From contig CAVUMC010000002.1 of NCBI GenBank assembly GCA_963742535.1, positions 2,046,001 to 2,110,000 on the forward strand: DNA of 64,000 nt. Direction: 5' to 3'. Position numbers and translations under genes: made by a program. Under the pieces are notes generated by a model. That model saw nothing but the letters and a program-made list of their open reading frames with translations, was not told where the DNA came from and ran no database searches. This DNA comes from VRUE01 sp963742535 (GTDB lineage Bacteria; Actinomycetota; Thermoleophilia; Solirubrobacterales; 70-9). Below, one piece after another: positions 30,190 to 41,878 of this stretch. Every line of letters begins with the position of its first letter. Positions within the stretch are counted from its first letter, which is position 1.

Positions 30190-31046
30190 GGCCGCGCATA
30201 GTAGAGCAGTCCGCCAAGAAGCAGCCCTGCCGCTGCCGCGAGCTCCCCGTAAAAGCCGCCGCGGAGCACTGCGGTGGCGCCGGCGAAGTGCGCCGATTGG
30301 GCGCTTGCATCCTGCCCTGCAGGCAAATCGACGAGCAGGATCACGGCGAGGCAGAGCAGGCCGATGAGGGAGACGATGCGCCCGAGGCCTCGTCGCTCTT
30401 TTCGCATCCCCAGCACTCCGACGACGGCGGCGAGCAGCGCCAACGGCACCAGTAGGTATGCGTGAGCCTGGCCGGCGTTTTCGGCCCCGATCGCTGGCGG
30501 GGCCGCCGCCGGCAGGCCGGCATAGGCGGACTGACCGATCTCGACGCTGCTGTAGGTGACGAACTGCGAGACGACGAGACAGGCGGAGGCGGCGACGATG
30601 ACGACGCAGATCGCCCGCGCCGGCGTCAGTACTGCACTGACCCGCGTCGCTCCGCGCACCGCTGTGTGCCAGAAGCGCCGCAAAAAGCGTTCGCCCCGCG
30701 AGAAGAGACGGAGGAGGAGCACGGTCAGCGGTCGCAGCCGCTTTGCCGCCGCTTTCCAGGCTCGGGTCATCAGCAGAAGCGCCTTGCGCAGCCACTGGAT
30801 CAGCACCGGACGCGCCTGCTCGATTCGTTTGGCGAGGACGCGATCGGCTTGGCGAGTGCGCTTGGCGGCGCCGGCCAAGACCGCGCTGAGGCGCCGTCGC
30901 GCCGCTGCTATCATCGCGCGTCGCTTAGGCAGTTTTTCCGATTTACGTTTTTCCGGAGTTCGTTTCGCCGGGCCCGCGAGGGCCTTTTTCATGCGCCGAT
31001 CCCGGCCTTTGCCAGATCGCTCGCGTTTGTCCCGACCCCGTTTCAC
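30042..31046 (-). CDS. four-TM membrane protein overlapping rpsL
   Basis: 334 residues from GTG; an ATG at 30992 is an alternative start. The N-terminal 110 residues are very basic. Four hydrophobic helices follow: AICVVIVAASACLVVSQFV, AYLLVPLALLAAVVGVLGM, IVSLIGLLCLAVILLVDL and YGELAAAAGLLLGGLLYYA. After the last helix the frame stays open through the rpsL start and 148 bp of rpsL, adding an Arg-rich tail. That tail is likely an accident of a lost stop or an indel. The family is not recognised. The gene diverges from fusA with 25 bp between starts. Confidence 0.65.
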   Translation of the reverse strand: MKRGRDKRERSGKGRDRRMKKALAGPAKRTPEKRKSEKLPKRRAMIAAARRRLSAVLAGAAKRTRQADRVLAKRIEQARPVLIQWLRKALLLMTRAWKAAAKRLRPLTVLLLRLFSRGERFLRRFWHTAVRGATRVSAVLTPARAICVVIVAASACLVVSQFVTYSSVEIGQSAYAGLPAAAPPAIGAENAGQAHAYLLVPLALLAAVVGVLGMRKERRGLGRIVSLIGLLCLAVILLVDLPAGQDASAQSAHFAGATAVLRGGFYGELAAAAGLLLGGLLYYARPCRIPINLSGRAASARRRRRRRRDSSPRKAARRPSRPRNAGASAPASRP

Positions 31047-31071
31047 AACTAAACCCTTACCTTAGGAACAC

Positions 31072-33183
<2,112 letters not shown>

Positions 33184-33325
33184 CCGGAACTGGACCGCAA
33201 CGTTGTTCTAGCTATATTTCCCAGGTTCGCCCGCAGGCAGCACAAATTTTGCTGCCGAGCAGCGCCCCCAGACTTAAACAGCCAAGCCAGACAGAACCAA
33301 ACTTCGAAAGGTAGAACGGAGAGAG
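33184..33325 (+). promoter_or_regulatory. fusA-tuf intergenic region with stem-loop and possible promoter
   Basis: GGCAGCA (33236-33242) pairs with TGCTGCC (33250-33256) around an AT-rich loop. Upstream, TGGACC at 33191-33196 and TATATT at 33213-33218 with a 16-bp spacer could form a sigma-70-type promoter, giving tuf its own transcript. A GAAAGG/GGAGAG region precedes the ATG. This is inference from sequence pattern only. Confidence 0.35.
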
Positions 33326-34510
<1,185 letters not shown>

Positions 34511-34523
34511 CTGTTTCACTCCG

Positions 34524-34549
34524 GGGCGGACCTTCCGGGTCCGCCCTTT
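34524..34549 (+). terminator. Rho-independent terminator after tuf
   Basis: GGGCGGACC (34524-34532) pairs perfectly with GGTCCGCCC (34538-34546) around TTCCG, followed by TTT. It begins 14 nt after the tuf stop. Confidence 0.85.
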
Positions 34550-34594
34550 CGCTGCTCACGGGCAGCGGCACAACTGCAAAAGGACATACGACCG

Positions 34595-34644
34595 GGGCGG
34601 CGCCCCACCTCAATGGGGCCCGCCCTTCATGCGCCGTAAGGCGC
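34595..34644 (+). promoter_or_regulatory. structured leader of the S10 operon
   Basis: GGGCG (34595-34599) and GCCCC (34602-34606) can pair with GGGGC (34615-34619) and CGCCC (34621-34625) in one long hairpin. Alternatively GGGGC (34594-34598) pairs locally with GCCCC (34602-34606). A further perfect hairpin GCGCC-GTAA-GGCGC occupies 34631-34644. Mutually exclusive folds between the tuf terminator and rpsJ suggest a regulatory leader. It does not obviously match the L4-binding leader of enterobacteria. Confidence 0.45.
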
Positions 34645-34672
34645 GGAGAAAAGACGAGAGAAATTTAAAAAA

Positions 34673-34993
34673 GTGGCAGCGATAGCAGCGCAGAAAATTC
34701 GGATCCGACTCAAGGCGTACGACCACGACGCCATAGATCGGGCTGCCCGCGAGATCGTTGAGACCGCGGAGCGCACCGGTGCCAGCGTTTCAGGCCCGGT
34801 GCCACTGCCGACCGAGAAGAACGTCTACTGCGTGATCCGCTCGCCCTTCAAGGACAAGGACTCGCGCGAGCACTTCGAGATGCGCACGCACAAGCGCCTG
34901 ATTGACATCCTTCAGCCGTCGCCGAAAACGGTCGACTCGCTCCAGCGGCTCGACTCGCTGCCGGCTGGCGTCGACATCGAGATTCGCCTCTAG
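34673..34993 (+). CDS. rpsJ: ribosomal protein uS10
   Basis: 106 residues from GTG. It contains KIRIRLKAYDHDAIDRAARE, VSGPVPLPTEKNVYCVIRSP and DSREHFEMRTHKRLIDILQP, the canonical S10 features including the NusB-binding face. No strong Shine-Dalgarno is close to the GTG. First gene of the S10-spc-alpha series. rplC follows after 4 bp. Confidence 0.97.
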   Translation: MAAIAAQKIRIRLKAYDHDAIDRAAREIVETAERTGASVSGPVPLPTEKNVYCVIRSPFKDKDSREHFEMRTHKRLIDILQPSPKTVDSLQRLDSLPAGVDIEIRL

Positions 34994-34997
34994 AACG

Positions 34998-35627
34998 ATG
35001 GCTGCGATTCTCGGCAAGAAGCTCGGCATGACGCAGGTCTTCAGCGAGGACGGCGTTGTGACTCCGGTCACGGTGATCGAGGCCGGTCCCTGCAAGGTGA
35101 CCGCGGTGCGCGAGCAGGAGAAGGACGGCTACGTCGCAGTGCAGCTCGCTTTCGGCGAGACCAAGCAGGGCAAGCTGAGCAAGGCCGAGGAAGGTCACCT
35201 GAAGAAGGCCGGCGCGGCACCGATGCGTCATCTGGTCGAGTTCCGCGACGAGGATCTTGGCGCCGACGACGGTCCGAAGATTGGTGACGATGTCACCGTC
35301 GCCGTCTTCGAGGCGGGACAGAAGGTCAAGGTCTCCGGCATCTCGATCGGCAAGGGCTTCCAGGGCGGAATCAAGCGCCACAACTTCAGTCGCGGTCCGG
35401 TCACTCACGGCTCGCACAATGTGCGCGCGCCGGGTTCGATCGGCGCCAGCACGTTCCCCGCCCGCGTCTTCAAGGGCATGCGGATGCCGGGGCAGATGGG
35501 CAATAAGCGCATCACCCAGAAGGGCCTCGAAGTCGCCCAGGTCGATGCGGAGAAGAACCTGCTGCTGATCAAAGGCTCGGTACCGGGCTCGCGCAACGCG
35601 ATGGTCGAGGTGAGGACCGATGGCTAA
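34998..35627 (+). CDS. rplC: ribosomal protein uL3
   Basis: 209 residues from the ATG at 34998. It starts AAILGKKLGMTQVFSEDGVV and contains GKGFQGGIKRHNFSRGPVTH, GSIGASTFPARVFKGMRMPG and the Q-methylation-type GQMGNKRITQKGLEV segment. Standard length. Its 3' end overlaps rplD by 8 bp. Confidence 0.97.
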   Translation: MAAILGKKLGMTQVFSEDGVVTPVTVIEAGPCKVTAVREQEKDGYVAVQLAFGETKQGKLSKAEEGHLKKAGAAPMRHLVEFRDEDLGADDGPKIGDDVTVAVFEAGQKVKVSGISIGKGFQGGIKRHNFSRGPVTHGSHNVRAPGSIGASTFPARVFKGMRMPGQMGNKRITQKGLEVAQVDAEKNLLLIKGSVPGSRNAMVEVRTDG

Positions 35628-36231
35628 AGCCGCCGTGCTCGGCAAGACGACCAAGGCCGATCTGCCCAAAGAGCTCTTCGCCGAGCCCTTCCATCACTCG
35701 CTGGTCGACGAGGCAGCTCGCGCTGACCTCGCCTCCCGCCGCCAGGGTTCGGCATCGACCCTGACCCGCGGTGAGGTAGCGATGACCGGCGCCAAGGCTT
35801 GGCGCCAGAAGGGCACCGGCCGCGCTCGCGTTGGTGCGCTCAGCTCACCGACCCGTTACGGCGGTGGCGCTGCCTTCGGTCCCAAGCCGCGTCACTACAC
35901 GGTCAAGGTCAACCGCAAGGCGCGTCGCAAGGCACTGCGCTCGGCCCTCTCGGTTCACGCCGAGCGTGAGAGCATCGCCGTGCTCGACGCCGCCGACTTC
36001 GAGACGCCCTCGACCAAGTCCGCCTCTGCCGCCCTTGACAAATGGGGCGCCCGCCGCTCCACCCTGATCGTGCTTGCCGCCGAGGAGGGCGGGGCCGCGA
36101 AGAGCTTCCGCAACATCGAACGGGTCGAGGTCGCCGAGGTGAGCACCGTCGGCGTCGCCGATGTGATCGGTGCCGCCTCCCTGGTCGTCTCTCAGAAAGC
36201 GCTCGAGAAGCTGCAGGAGAGGCTGGGCTGA
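35620..36231 (+). CDS. rplD: ribosomal protein uL4
   Basis: 203 residues. The long loop that lines the exit tunnel is visible (GSASTLTRGEVAMTGAKAWR, QKGTGRARVGALSSPTRYGG), followed by the globular domain (KVNRKARRKALRSALSVHAE). Its TGA overlaps the rplW start by one base. In enterobacteria L4 represses the S10 operon; whether it does so here is not evident. Confidence 0.97.
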   Translation: MAKAAVLGKTTKADLPKELFAEPFHHSLVDEAARADLASRRQGSASTLTRGEVAMTGAKAWRQKGTGRARVGALSSPTRYGGGAAFGPKPRHYTVKVNRKARRKALRSALSVHAERESIAVLDAADFETPSTKSASAALDKWGARRSTLIVLAAEEGGAAKSFRNIERVEVAEVSTVGVADVIGAASLVVSQKALEKLQERLG

Positions 36232-36524
36232 TGGACGCTCGCACGACGATCATCCGCCCGGTCGTATCGGAGAAGAGCTACGCCCTGATCGGCGAAGGCA
36301 AGTACACCTTCCGCGTCGACGATCGGGCCCACAAGACCCAGATCGCCAGCGCGGTCGAAGAGATCTTCAACGTCAAGGTGGCCGCGGTGCGGACCTCGAA
36401 GGTGCGCGCCAAGCCGAAGCGCCGCGGACTGCACGCCGGTAAGACGCGGGCTTGGAAGAAGGCCGTCATCCAGCTCGCCCCCGGCGAGCGAATCGAGCTG
36501 TTCGAAGGCGCAGAGACCGCATAG
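36231..36524 (+). CDS. rplW: ribosomal protein uL23
   Basis: 97 residues. It contains IIRPVVSEKSYALIGEGKYT, FRVDDRAHKTQIASAVEEIF and NVKVAAVRTSKVRAKPKRRG, the standard L23 fold at the tunnel exit that docks SRP and trigger factor. The start overlaps the rplD stop (TGATG). rplB follows after 10 bp. Confidence 0.97.
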   Translation: MDARTTIIRPVVSEKSYALIGEGKYTFRVDDRAHKTQIASAVEEIFNVKVAAVRTSKVRAKPKRRGLHAGKTRAWKKAVIQLAPGERIELFEGAETA

Positions 36525-36534
36525 GAACCCAAAG

Positions 36535-37377
<843 letters not shown>

Positions 37378-37378
37378 C

Positions 37379-37651
37379 ATGGGTAGATCGACGAAAAAGG
37401 GTCCGTTCGTGGAAGAGGCGCTGATGAAGCGCGTCACCGCGATGAACGATTCGGGCCAGAAGCAAATGCTGAAGACCTGGTCGCGCAGCTCGACCGTCTT
37501 CCCCGACATGGTCGGCCACACGATCGCCGTCCACGATGGGCGCAAGCACGTCCCCGTCTTCATCTCGGAGTCGATGGTCGGCCACAAGCTGGGCGAGTTC
37601 GCGCCGACCCGCACCTTCCGCTCCCACTCCGGCACGGGTAAGGGTGATTAG
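37379..37651 (+). CDS. rpsS: ribosomal protein uS19
   Basis: 90 residues. It contains STKKGPFVEEALMKRVTAMN, KTWSRSSTVFPDMVGHTIAV and HDGRKHVPVFISESMVGHKL GEFAPTRTF-type sequence, normal for S19 in the 30S head. One base separates it from rplB. The rplV start follows one base after its stop. Confidence 0.97.
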   Translation: MGRSTKKGPFVEEALMKRVTAMNDSGQKQMLKTWSRSSTVFPDMVGHTIAVHDGRKHVPVFISESMVGHKLGEFAPTRTFRSHSGTGKGD

Positions 37652-37652
37652 C

Positions 37653-38012
37653 GTGGCCGATGCACAGATCGTCGTCCGCGCCAGCTCTCGCTACGTGCGG
37701 CTGGCACCCCGCAAGGCGCGCCTGATCGCCGACCAGGTCCGCGGCATGCACATCGAGCAGGCGCGAGCGCTGCTCGAGTTCTCGCCCCGCGCCGCTGCCA
37801 AAGACATCCAGAAGCTGATCGAGTCGGCTGCGGCCAACGCCGAGAACAATCATGACCTCGTCGCCGACGAGATGAAGATCGCCGAGATCACCGTTGACGA
37901 AGGACCGACGCTGAAGCGCTACCAGCCGCGCGCCATGGGCCGCGCCTCGCGGATCAACAAGCGGACCTGCCATATCGCGGTGGCGCTCAGCCCCGACGAG
38001 GAAGAGGACTAG
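37653..38012 (+). CDS. rplV: ribosomal protein uL22
   Basis: 119 residues from GTG at 37653 (MADAQIVVRASS); a GTG at 37644 is possible. It contains RYVRLAPRKARLIADQVRGM, EQARALLEFSPRAAAKDIQK and the tunnel beta-hairpin region EGPTLKRYQPRAMGRASRIN. The acidic end (DEEED) is short. rpsC begins 4 bp later. Confidence 0.96.
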   Translation: MADAQIVVRASSRYVRLAPRKARLIADQVRGMHIEQARALLEFSPRAAAKDIQKLIESAAANAENNHDLVADEMKIAEITVDEGPTLKRYQPRAMGRASRINKRTCHIAVALSPDEEED

Positions 38013-38016
38013 GGCA

Positions 38017-38883
38017 ATGGGACAGAAGATCCACCCCGGCGGCTTCCGCGTCGGCTACATCCAGGACTGGAAGTCGAACTGGTTCGAGGAGAAAGACTTC
38101 GCCGACATCCTCAACGAGGACCTGAAGATCCGCGAGCACATCGAGAACAAACTTGCTCACGCCGGTCTCTCGAACATCACGATTGAGCGTCACGGTGAGA
38201 TTGCCGTCGATATCCACACCGCCCGCCCGGGCATCGTGATCGGCAAGTCCGGTTCGGAAGTGGACGCGCTGCGCAAAGACCTGCACAAGCTCACCGGCAA
38301 ACCGGTCAAGGTGAACATCCGTGAGGTGAAGCGCCCCGAGCTCGACGCCAAACTGGTCGCCCAGTCGATTGCTGAGCAGCTGCAGAACCGCGTCGCCTTC
38401 CGCCGCGCGATGAAACGCGCGCTCACTTCGGCGATGCGCTCCGGCGCCAAAGGCGTGAAGGTGCAGGTCTCCGGTCGCCTCGGCGGTGCTGAGATGGCGC
38501 GTACCGAGGGCTACTCGGACGGCCGCGTGCCCCTGCACACGCTGCGCGCCAACATCGACTACGGCTTCTTCGAGGCACGCACGACGACCGGCCGGATCGG
38601 CGTCAAGTGCTGGATCAACAAGGGCGAGGTAATGCCCGAGGGCTTCCGCGATCAGCTCGCCGAAGAGGACAGCGCGCCGGTCCAGGGTGGCCAGCGCGGC
38701 AATCGTCCCGGTGGCGATCGCGGTCGCGGCGGTGACCGGGGCGGTCGTCCCGGTGGCGGTCGCGGCGGGCCCGGTGGCGATCGCGGTGGCCGTGGCGGCG
38801 GAGGCCGTGGCGGTCCCGGTGGGCGCGGTGGCGGTCCCGGTGGGCCCGGCGGTCGCGGTGGCCAGCGTGGAGGTGGTCGCTGA
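38017..38883 (+). CDS. rpsC: ribosomal protein uS3 with RGG-rich C-terminal tail
   Basis: 288 residues. Residues 1-222 are ordinary S3: MGQKIHPGGFRVGYIQDWKS, the KH domain with RPGIVIGKSGSEVDALRKDL, and the MARTEGYSDGRVPLHTLRAN and IDYGFFEARTTTGRIGVKCW signature. Residues about 224-288 are a 65-residue tail almost entirely Gly, Arg, Pro and Asp, with repeated GGRGG/GGDRG units resembling eukaryotic RGG boxes. S3 is normally 210-270 residues, so the tail is exceptional in composition. S3 sits at the mRNA entry site, so a helicase-like or RNA-binding role is conceivable. Confidence 0.96.
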   Translation: MGQKIHPGGFRVGYIQDWKSNWFEEKDFADILNEDLKIREHIENKLAHAGLSNITIERHGEIAVDIHTARPGIVIGKSGSEVDALRKDLHKLTGKPVKVNIREVKRPELDAKLVAQSIAEQLQNRVAFRRAMKRALTSAMRSGAKGVKVQVSGRLGGAEMARTEGYSDGRVPLHTLRANIDYGFFEARTTTGRIGVKCWINKGEVMPEGFRDQLAEEDSAPVQGGQRGNRPGGDRGRGGDRGGRPGGGRGGPGGDRGGRGGGGRGGPGGRGGGPGGPGGRGGQRGGGR

Positions 38884-39305
38884 TGCTGATGCCGAAGCGG
38901 GTCAAGCACCGCAAGCAGATGCGCGGTCGCATGCGCGGCTACACCAAGGGTGGCAGCACCGTCGCCTTCGGCGAGTACGGCTTGAAGTCGCTCGATCGTG
39001 GTTGGATCACCAACCGCCAGATCGAGGCCGCTCGTGTCGCGATGACCCGCAAGATCAAACGTGGCGGCAAGGTTTGGATCAACGTCTTCCCAGATAAGCC
39101 CTATACGAAGAAGCCGGCCGAGACCCGCATGGGTTCGGGCAAGGGCAATCCTGAGGGCTGGGTCGCGGTGATCAAGCCCGGCAAGGTGATGTTCGAGCTC
39201 GCCGGCGTGCCCGAGGACCTCGCCCGCGAGGCGCTGCGCCTCGCCGGCCACAAGCTTCCGGTCAGGACCAAGTTCGTCAGGCGCGAGGGGGCCGACTCAC
39301 AATGA
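38883..39305 (+). CDS. rplP: ribosomal protein uL16
   Basis: 140 residues. It starts MLMPKRVKHRKQMRGRMRGY and contains FGEYGLKSLDRGWITNRQIE, AARVAMTRKIKRGGKVWINV and the VAVIKPGKVMFELAGVPEDL segment. Standard for L16 near the A site. The start overlaps the rpsC stop (TGATG) and the end overlaps rpmC by 4 bp. Confidence 0.97.
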   Translation: MLMPKRVKHRKQMRGRMRGYTKGGSTVAFGEYGLKSLDRGWITNRQIEAARVAMTRKIKRGGKVWINVFPDKPYTKKPAETRMGSGKGNPEGWVAVIKPGKVMFELAGVPEDLAREALRLAGHKLPVRTKFVRREGADSQ

Positions 39306-39514
39306 AGGCGGCCGAGGCACACGACCTCAAAGACGACGAGCTGATCGCCAAGCTGATCGATGCCAAGGAAGAGAAGTTCAACCTTCGCTTCCGCCAGGCG
39401 ACCGGAGAGCTTGAGAACACGGCCCGGGTGCCGCAGGCCAGGCGGGACGTTGCGCGCCTGCTGACAGTCGCGCGCGAGCGTGGGATCGATGTGGAGAAAG
39501 AGTTGAAGAGATGA
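39302..39514 (+). CDS. rpmC: ribosomal protein uL29
   Basis: A 70-residue two-helix protein. It has the pattern LKDDELIAKLIDAKEEKFNL, RFRQATGELENTARVPQARR and DVARLLTVARERGIDVEKEL. Overlaps both neighbours by 4 bp, as expected for a tightly coupled S10 operon. Confidence 0.95.
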   Translation: MKAAEAHDLKDDELIAKLIDAKEEKFNLRFRQATGELENTARVPQARRDVARLLTVARERGIDVEKELKR

Positions 39515-40146
39515 CGGACGACGAGCAGAAAAAAGACGAGGCAACCGAGGAGACTCCCCAGGAGGAGGCTGCTCCCGAGGCCGAGGCTCAAGCCGAGCCG
39601 GAGGCCCAGGAGGAGACCGCTGCCGAGGAGGCGCCGGCTGCTGAAGAGGCAGTCGCGAACGCCCCTGCCGAGCCAGAGGCCGAGCCCAACCCGGAGGACG
39701 ATCTGCCCTGGAAGGAGCGGCGTCGCCTGCAGCGCTCGCGCCAGCCGCACAAGGCTGGTCCCGCGCTTACTCCTGAGGAAAGGGCTGTCGAGCGGGCCAA
39801 GCAGCGCAAGAACAAGGCCACGTTGCGGCGCAACGAGCGAGCGGCGATCAAGAAGGACAAGACCGCTGGCACGGGCACACCCGTGGCCGAGCGCGAGTCC
39901 GTCGCGGCCAAGACCCGCCAGGGCATCGTTGTCTCCAACAAGGGCGAGAAATCGATCACGGTGCGGATCGACATCGCCCGCCGTCACCCCACTTACGAAA
40001 AGGTCGTGCGCCGCTCCCGGACCCTGCACGCTCACGATGAGCGCAATGAGGCGGGGGAGGGCGACACGGTGCGGATCGTCGAGACCCGACCGCTGTCGAA
40101 GACCAAGCGCTGGCGCCTGGTCGAGGTACTGGAGAAGGCCAAGTGA
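39511..40146 (+). CDS. rpsQ: ribosomal protein uS17 with about 130-residue N-terminal extension
   Basis: 211 residues against the usual 80-110. The S17 OB-fold begins near residue 134 (TRQGIVVSNKGEKSITVRID, then YEKVVRRSRTLHAHDERNEA, DTVRIVETRPLSKTKRWRLV). Residues 1-65 are an acidic Ala/Glu/Pro repeat. Residues 66-133 are basic and helical (PWKERRRLQRSRQPHKAGPA, RAVERAKQRKNKATLRRNER). The ATG is fixed by the 4-bp overlap with rpmC. An internal start cannot be excluded, but the frame is uninterrupted and the overlap favours the long form. Confidence 0.93.
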   Translation: MTDDEQKKDEATEETPQEEAAPEAEAQAEPEAQEETAAEEAPAAEEAVANAPAEPEAEPNPEDDLPWKERRRLQRSRQPHKAGPALTPEERAVERAKQRKNKATLRRNERAAIKKDKTAGTGTPVAERESVAAKTRQGIVVSNKGEKSITVRIDIARRHPTYEKVVRRSRTLHAHDERNEAGEGDTVRIVETRPLSKTKRWRLVEVLEKAK

Positions 40147-40513
40147 TCCAGCAGGAGTCGAGACTTAAAGTCGCCGATAACTCCGGTGCTCGCGAGCTTC
40201 TCTGCATCCGCGTCAAGGGCGGGTCGCACCGCCGCTATGCCGGCGTCGGCGACGTGATCACGGCCACGGTCAAACAGGCCAGCCCGCAGGGTGGCGTGCG
40301 CAAAGGCGAGGTCGTCCAGGCGGTCGTCGTGCGGACCAAGAAGCAGCTTGGTCGCCCCGACGGCACCTACATCTCCTTCGACGAAAATGCCGCGGTGCTG
40401 ATCGACCCGGCGAGCAACAACCCGCGCGGCACCCGCATCTTCGGCCCGTCGCCCGCGAGCTGCGCGATCGCAACTTCATGAAAATCATCTCGCTTGCGCC
40501 GGAGGTGCTCTGA
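40143..40513 (+). CDS. rplN: ribosomal protein uL14, with a one-base frameshift near its 3' end
   Basis: Residues 1-102 are normal L14 (MIQQESRLKVADNSGARELL, VGDVITATVKQASPQG, DENAAVLIDPASNNPRGTRI, then FGP). At 40445-40448 one base is missing relative to the conserved frame, and the uncorrected frame stops at 40481 after ten aberrant residues (SPASCAIATS). Reading from 40448 in the next frame restores VARELRDRNFMKIISLAPEV and Leu, then TGA at 40511-40513, overlapping the rplX start (TGATG). L14 is essential, so this is probably a sequencing or assembly error. Confidence 0.93.
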
Positions 40514-40848
40514 TGGCTAAGGGCATGCGGATTCGCAAAGACGATCAGGTGATGGTGATCGGCGGCAAGGACTCCGGCAAGACCGGGCGCGTGGTGCGCA
40601 CGGAGCCGCAGAAGAACCGCGTTTACGTCGAGCACCTGAACATGATCAAGCGCCACGAACGGCCGCGCTCGCAGACCGATCTCAAAAACCCCCAGGCCGG
40701 TGGCATCGTCGAGAAGGAGGGGCCGATTCACGTCTCCAACGTGATGCTGCTCGATCCCAAAGACAACAAACCGACCCGGGTCGGCATGCGGATCGACAAA
40801 GGCGGCAAGCGCGAGCGCTACGCGAAGCGCAGTGGGAGTGCCTTCTGA
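40513..40848 (+). CDS. rplX: ribosomal protein uL24
   Basis: 111 residues. It has the KOW motif near the N-terminus (IRKDDQVMVIGGKDSGKTGR), then VYVEHLNMIKRHERPRSQTD and IHVSNVMLLDPKDNKPTRVG. Initiator of 50S assembly. Its TGA overlaps the rplE start by one base. Confidence 0.97.
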   Translation: MAKGMRIRKDDQVMVIGGKDSGKTGRVVRTEPQKNRVYVEHLNMIKRHERPRSQTDLKNPQAGGIVEKEGPIHVSNVMLLDPKDNKPTRVGMRIDKGGKRERYAKRSGSAF

Positions 40849-41681
40849 TGGAGGCGACCGCAACCGCACAATCTCAGGCCGCGCCACCGCCGCGCCTGCG
40901 CGAGCGCTACGAGCAGGAGGTCGCGCCGGCGCTGACGCAAAAGTTTGGCTACTCATCGGCGATGCAGCTGCCGCGCCTGCAGAAGATCACGCTCAACATG
41001 GGCCTTGGCGAGGCGAAGCAGAACGCCAAGATGATGGAAGCCGCGCAGGAGCAGCTGGCGACGATTGCCGGGCAGCAGCCCAGCGTGCGCCGCGCCCGCA
41101 AGTCGATCGCTTCCTTCAAGGTGCGCGAGGGAATGCCGGTCGGCCTCTCGGTGACCCTGCGCCGCGCCCGCATGTGGGAGTTCCTCGACCGTCTTTGCTC
41201 GATCGCGGTGCCGCGAATTCGTGACTTCCGTGGCCTCAACCCGCGCTCGTTCGACGGTCGTGGCAACTACTCGATGGGCGTCAAGGAGCAGCTGATCTTC
41301 CCGGAAATCGACTACGACTCGATTGACGAGGTGCGTGGTCTGGACGTGACGATCACGACCAGCGCCCAGAGCGATGAGGAGGCCTTCGAGCTGCTGCTCG
41401 GCCTGGGCATGCCTTTCGCCAAAGAGGGTCGTCCCGGCAAACCCGACGCCGACATCGAGGTGCAGGAAGCTGCCGAGGAGGAGAAGCGCAAAGAGGAGGC
41501 GCGCCTGCGGGCCGAGGCCGAGCAGGCGGCGCTGGAGCAGCTGAAGGAGGAGAATCCGGAGGCCTACGAAAAGCCCGAAACCGAAGGTGAGGGCGAGGAC
41601 GAGGCCGGCGAGGGTTCCACCGGCGAGAGCAACGAGGAGGCCGGCGACGCAGCCGGCGAGGAGAATCAGGAGAATGGCTAA
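40848..41681 (+). CDS. rplE: ribosomal protein uL5 with charged C-terminal extension
   Basis: 277 residues. The core (about residues 15-185) is typical, with LQKITLNMGLGEAKQNAKMM, PSVRRARKSIASFKVREGMP and RGLNPRSFDGRGNYSMGVKE. About 90 further residues form a Glu/Ala/Lys coiled-coil-like segment, then an acidic Gly/Glu-rich end. L5 is normally 180-190 residues. The frame overlaps rpsN by 8 bp, so the extended 3' end is a real part of the operon layout. Confidence 0.96.
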   Translation: MEATATAQSQAAPPPRLRERYEQEVAPALTQKFGYSSAMQLPRLQKITLNMGLGEAKQNAKMMEAAQEQLATIAGQQPSVRRARKSIASFKVREGMPVGLSVTLRRARMWEFLDRLCSIAVPRIRDFRGLNPRSFDGRGNYSMGVKEQLIFPEIDYDSIDEVRGLDVTITTSAQSDEEAFELLLGLGMPFAKEGRPGKPDADIEVQEAAEEEKRKEEARLRAEAEQAALEQLKEENPEAYEKPETEGEGEDEAGEGSTGESNEEAGDAAGEENQENG

Positions 41682-41859
41682 GACTTCGCTGAAGGTGAAG
41701 CAGGGCCGCAAGGCCAAGTTCAAGTCCCGCGAATACAACCGCTGCCGTCGCTGTGGCCGGCCGCGCGCCTACTACCGCAAGTTCGGTCTCTGCCGAATCT
41801 GTTTGCGGGAGGCTGCGCACGAGGGCCACATTCCCGGTATGACCAAGTCCAGCTGGTAA
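41674..41859 (+). CDS. rpsN: ribosomal protein uS14, zinc-binding type Z
   Basis: 61 residues. The short zinc-ribbon form has Cys-x-x-Cys pairs RCRRCGRP and LCRICLRE and the end HEGHIPGMTKSSW. This is the ancestral C+ type. It overlaps the rplE 3' end by 8 bp. rpsH follows after 19 bp. Confidence 0.97.
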   Translation: MAKTSLKVKQGRKAKFKSREYNRCRRCGRPRAYYRKFGLCRICLREAAHEGHIPGMTKSSW

Positions 41860-41878
41860 CCCAAAGACGACGACCCAA

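Noticed and set aside
38683..38883. Treating the Gly/Arg-rich S3 tail as a CRISPR-like or tandem DNA repeat.
   Set aside because: It stays in the rpsC frame with codon-level variation and ends exactly at the rplP overlap, so it is coding low complexity.
40440..40513. Programmed ribosomal frameshifting in rplN (and likewise in adk at about 46261).
   Set aside because: No slippery heptamer or downstream pseudoknot is evident, and such control is not known for these genes; a sequence error is simpler.
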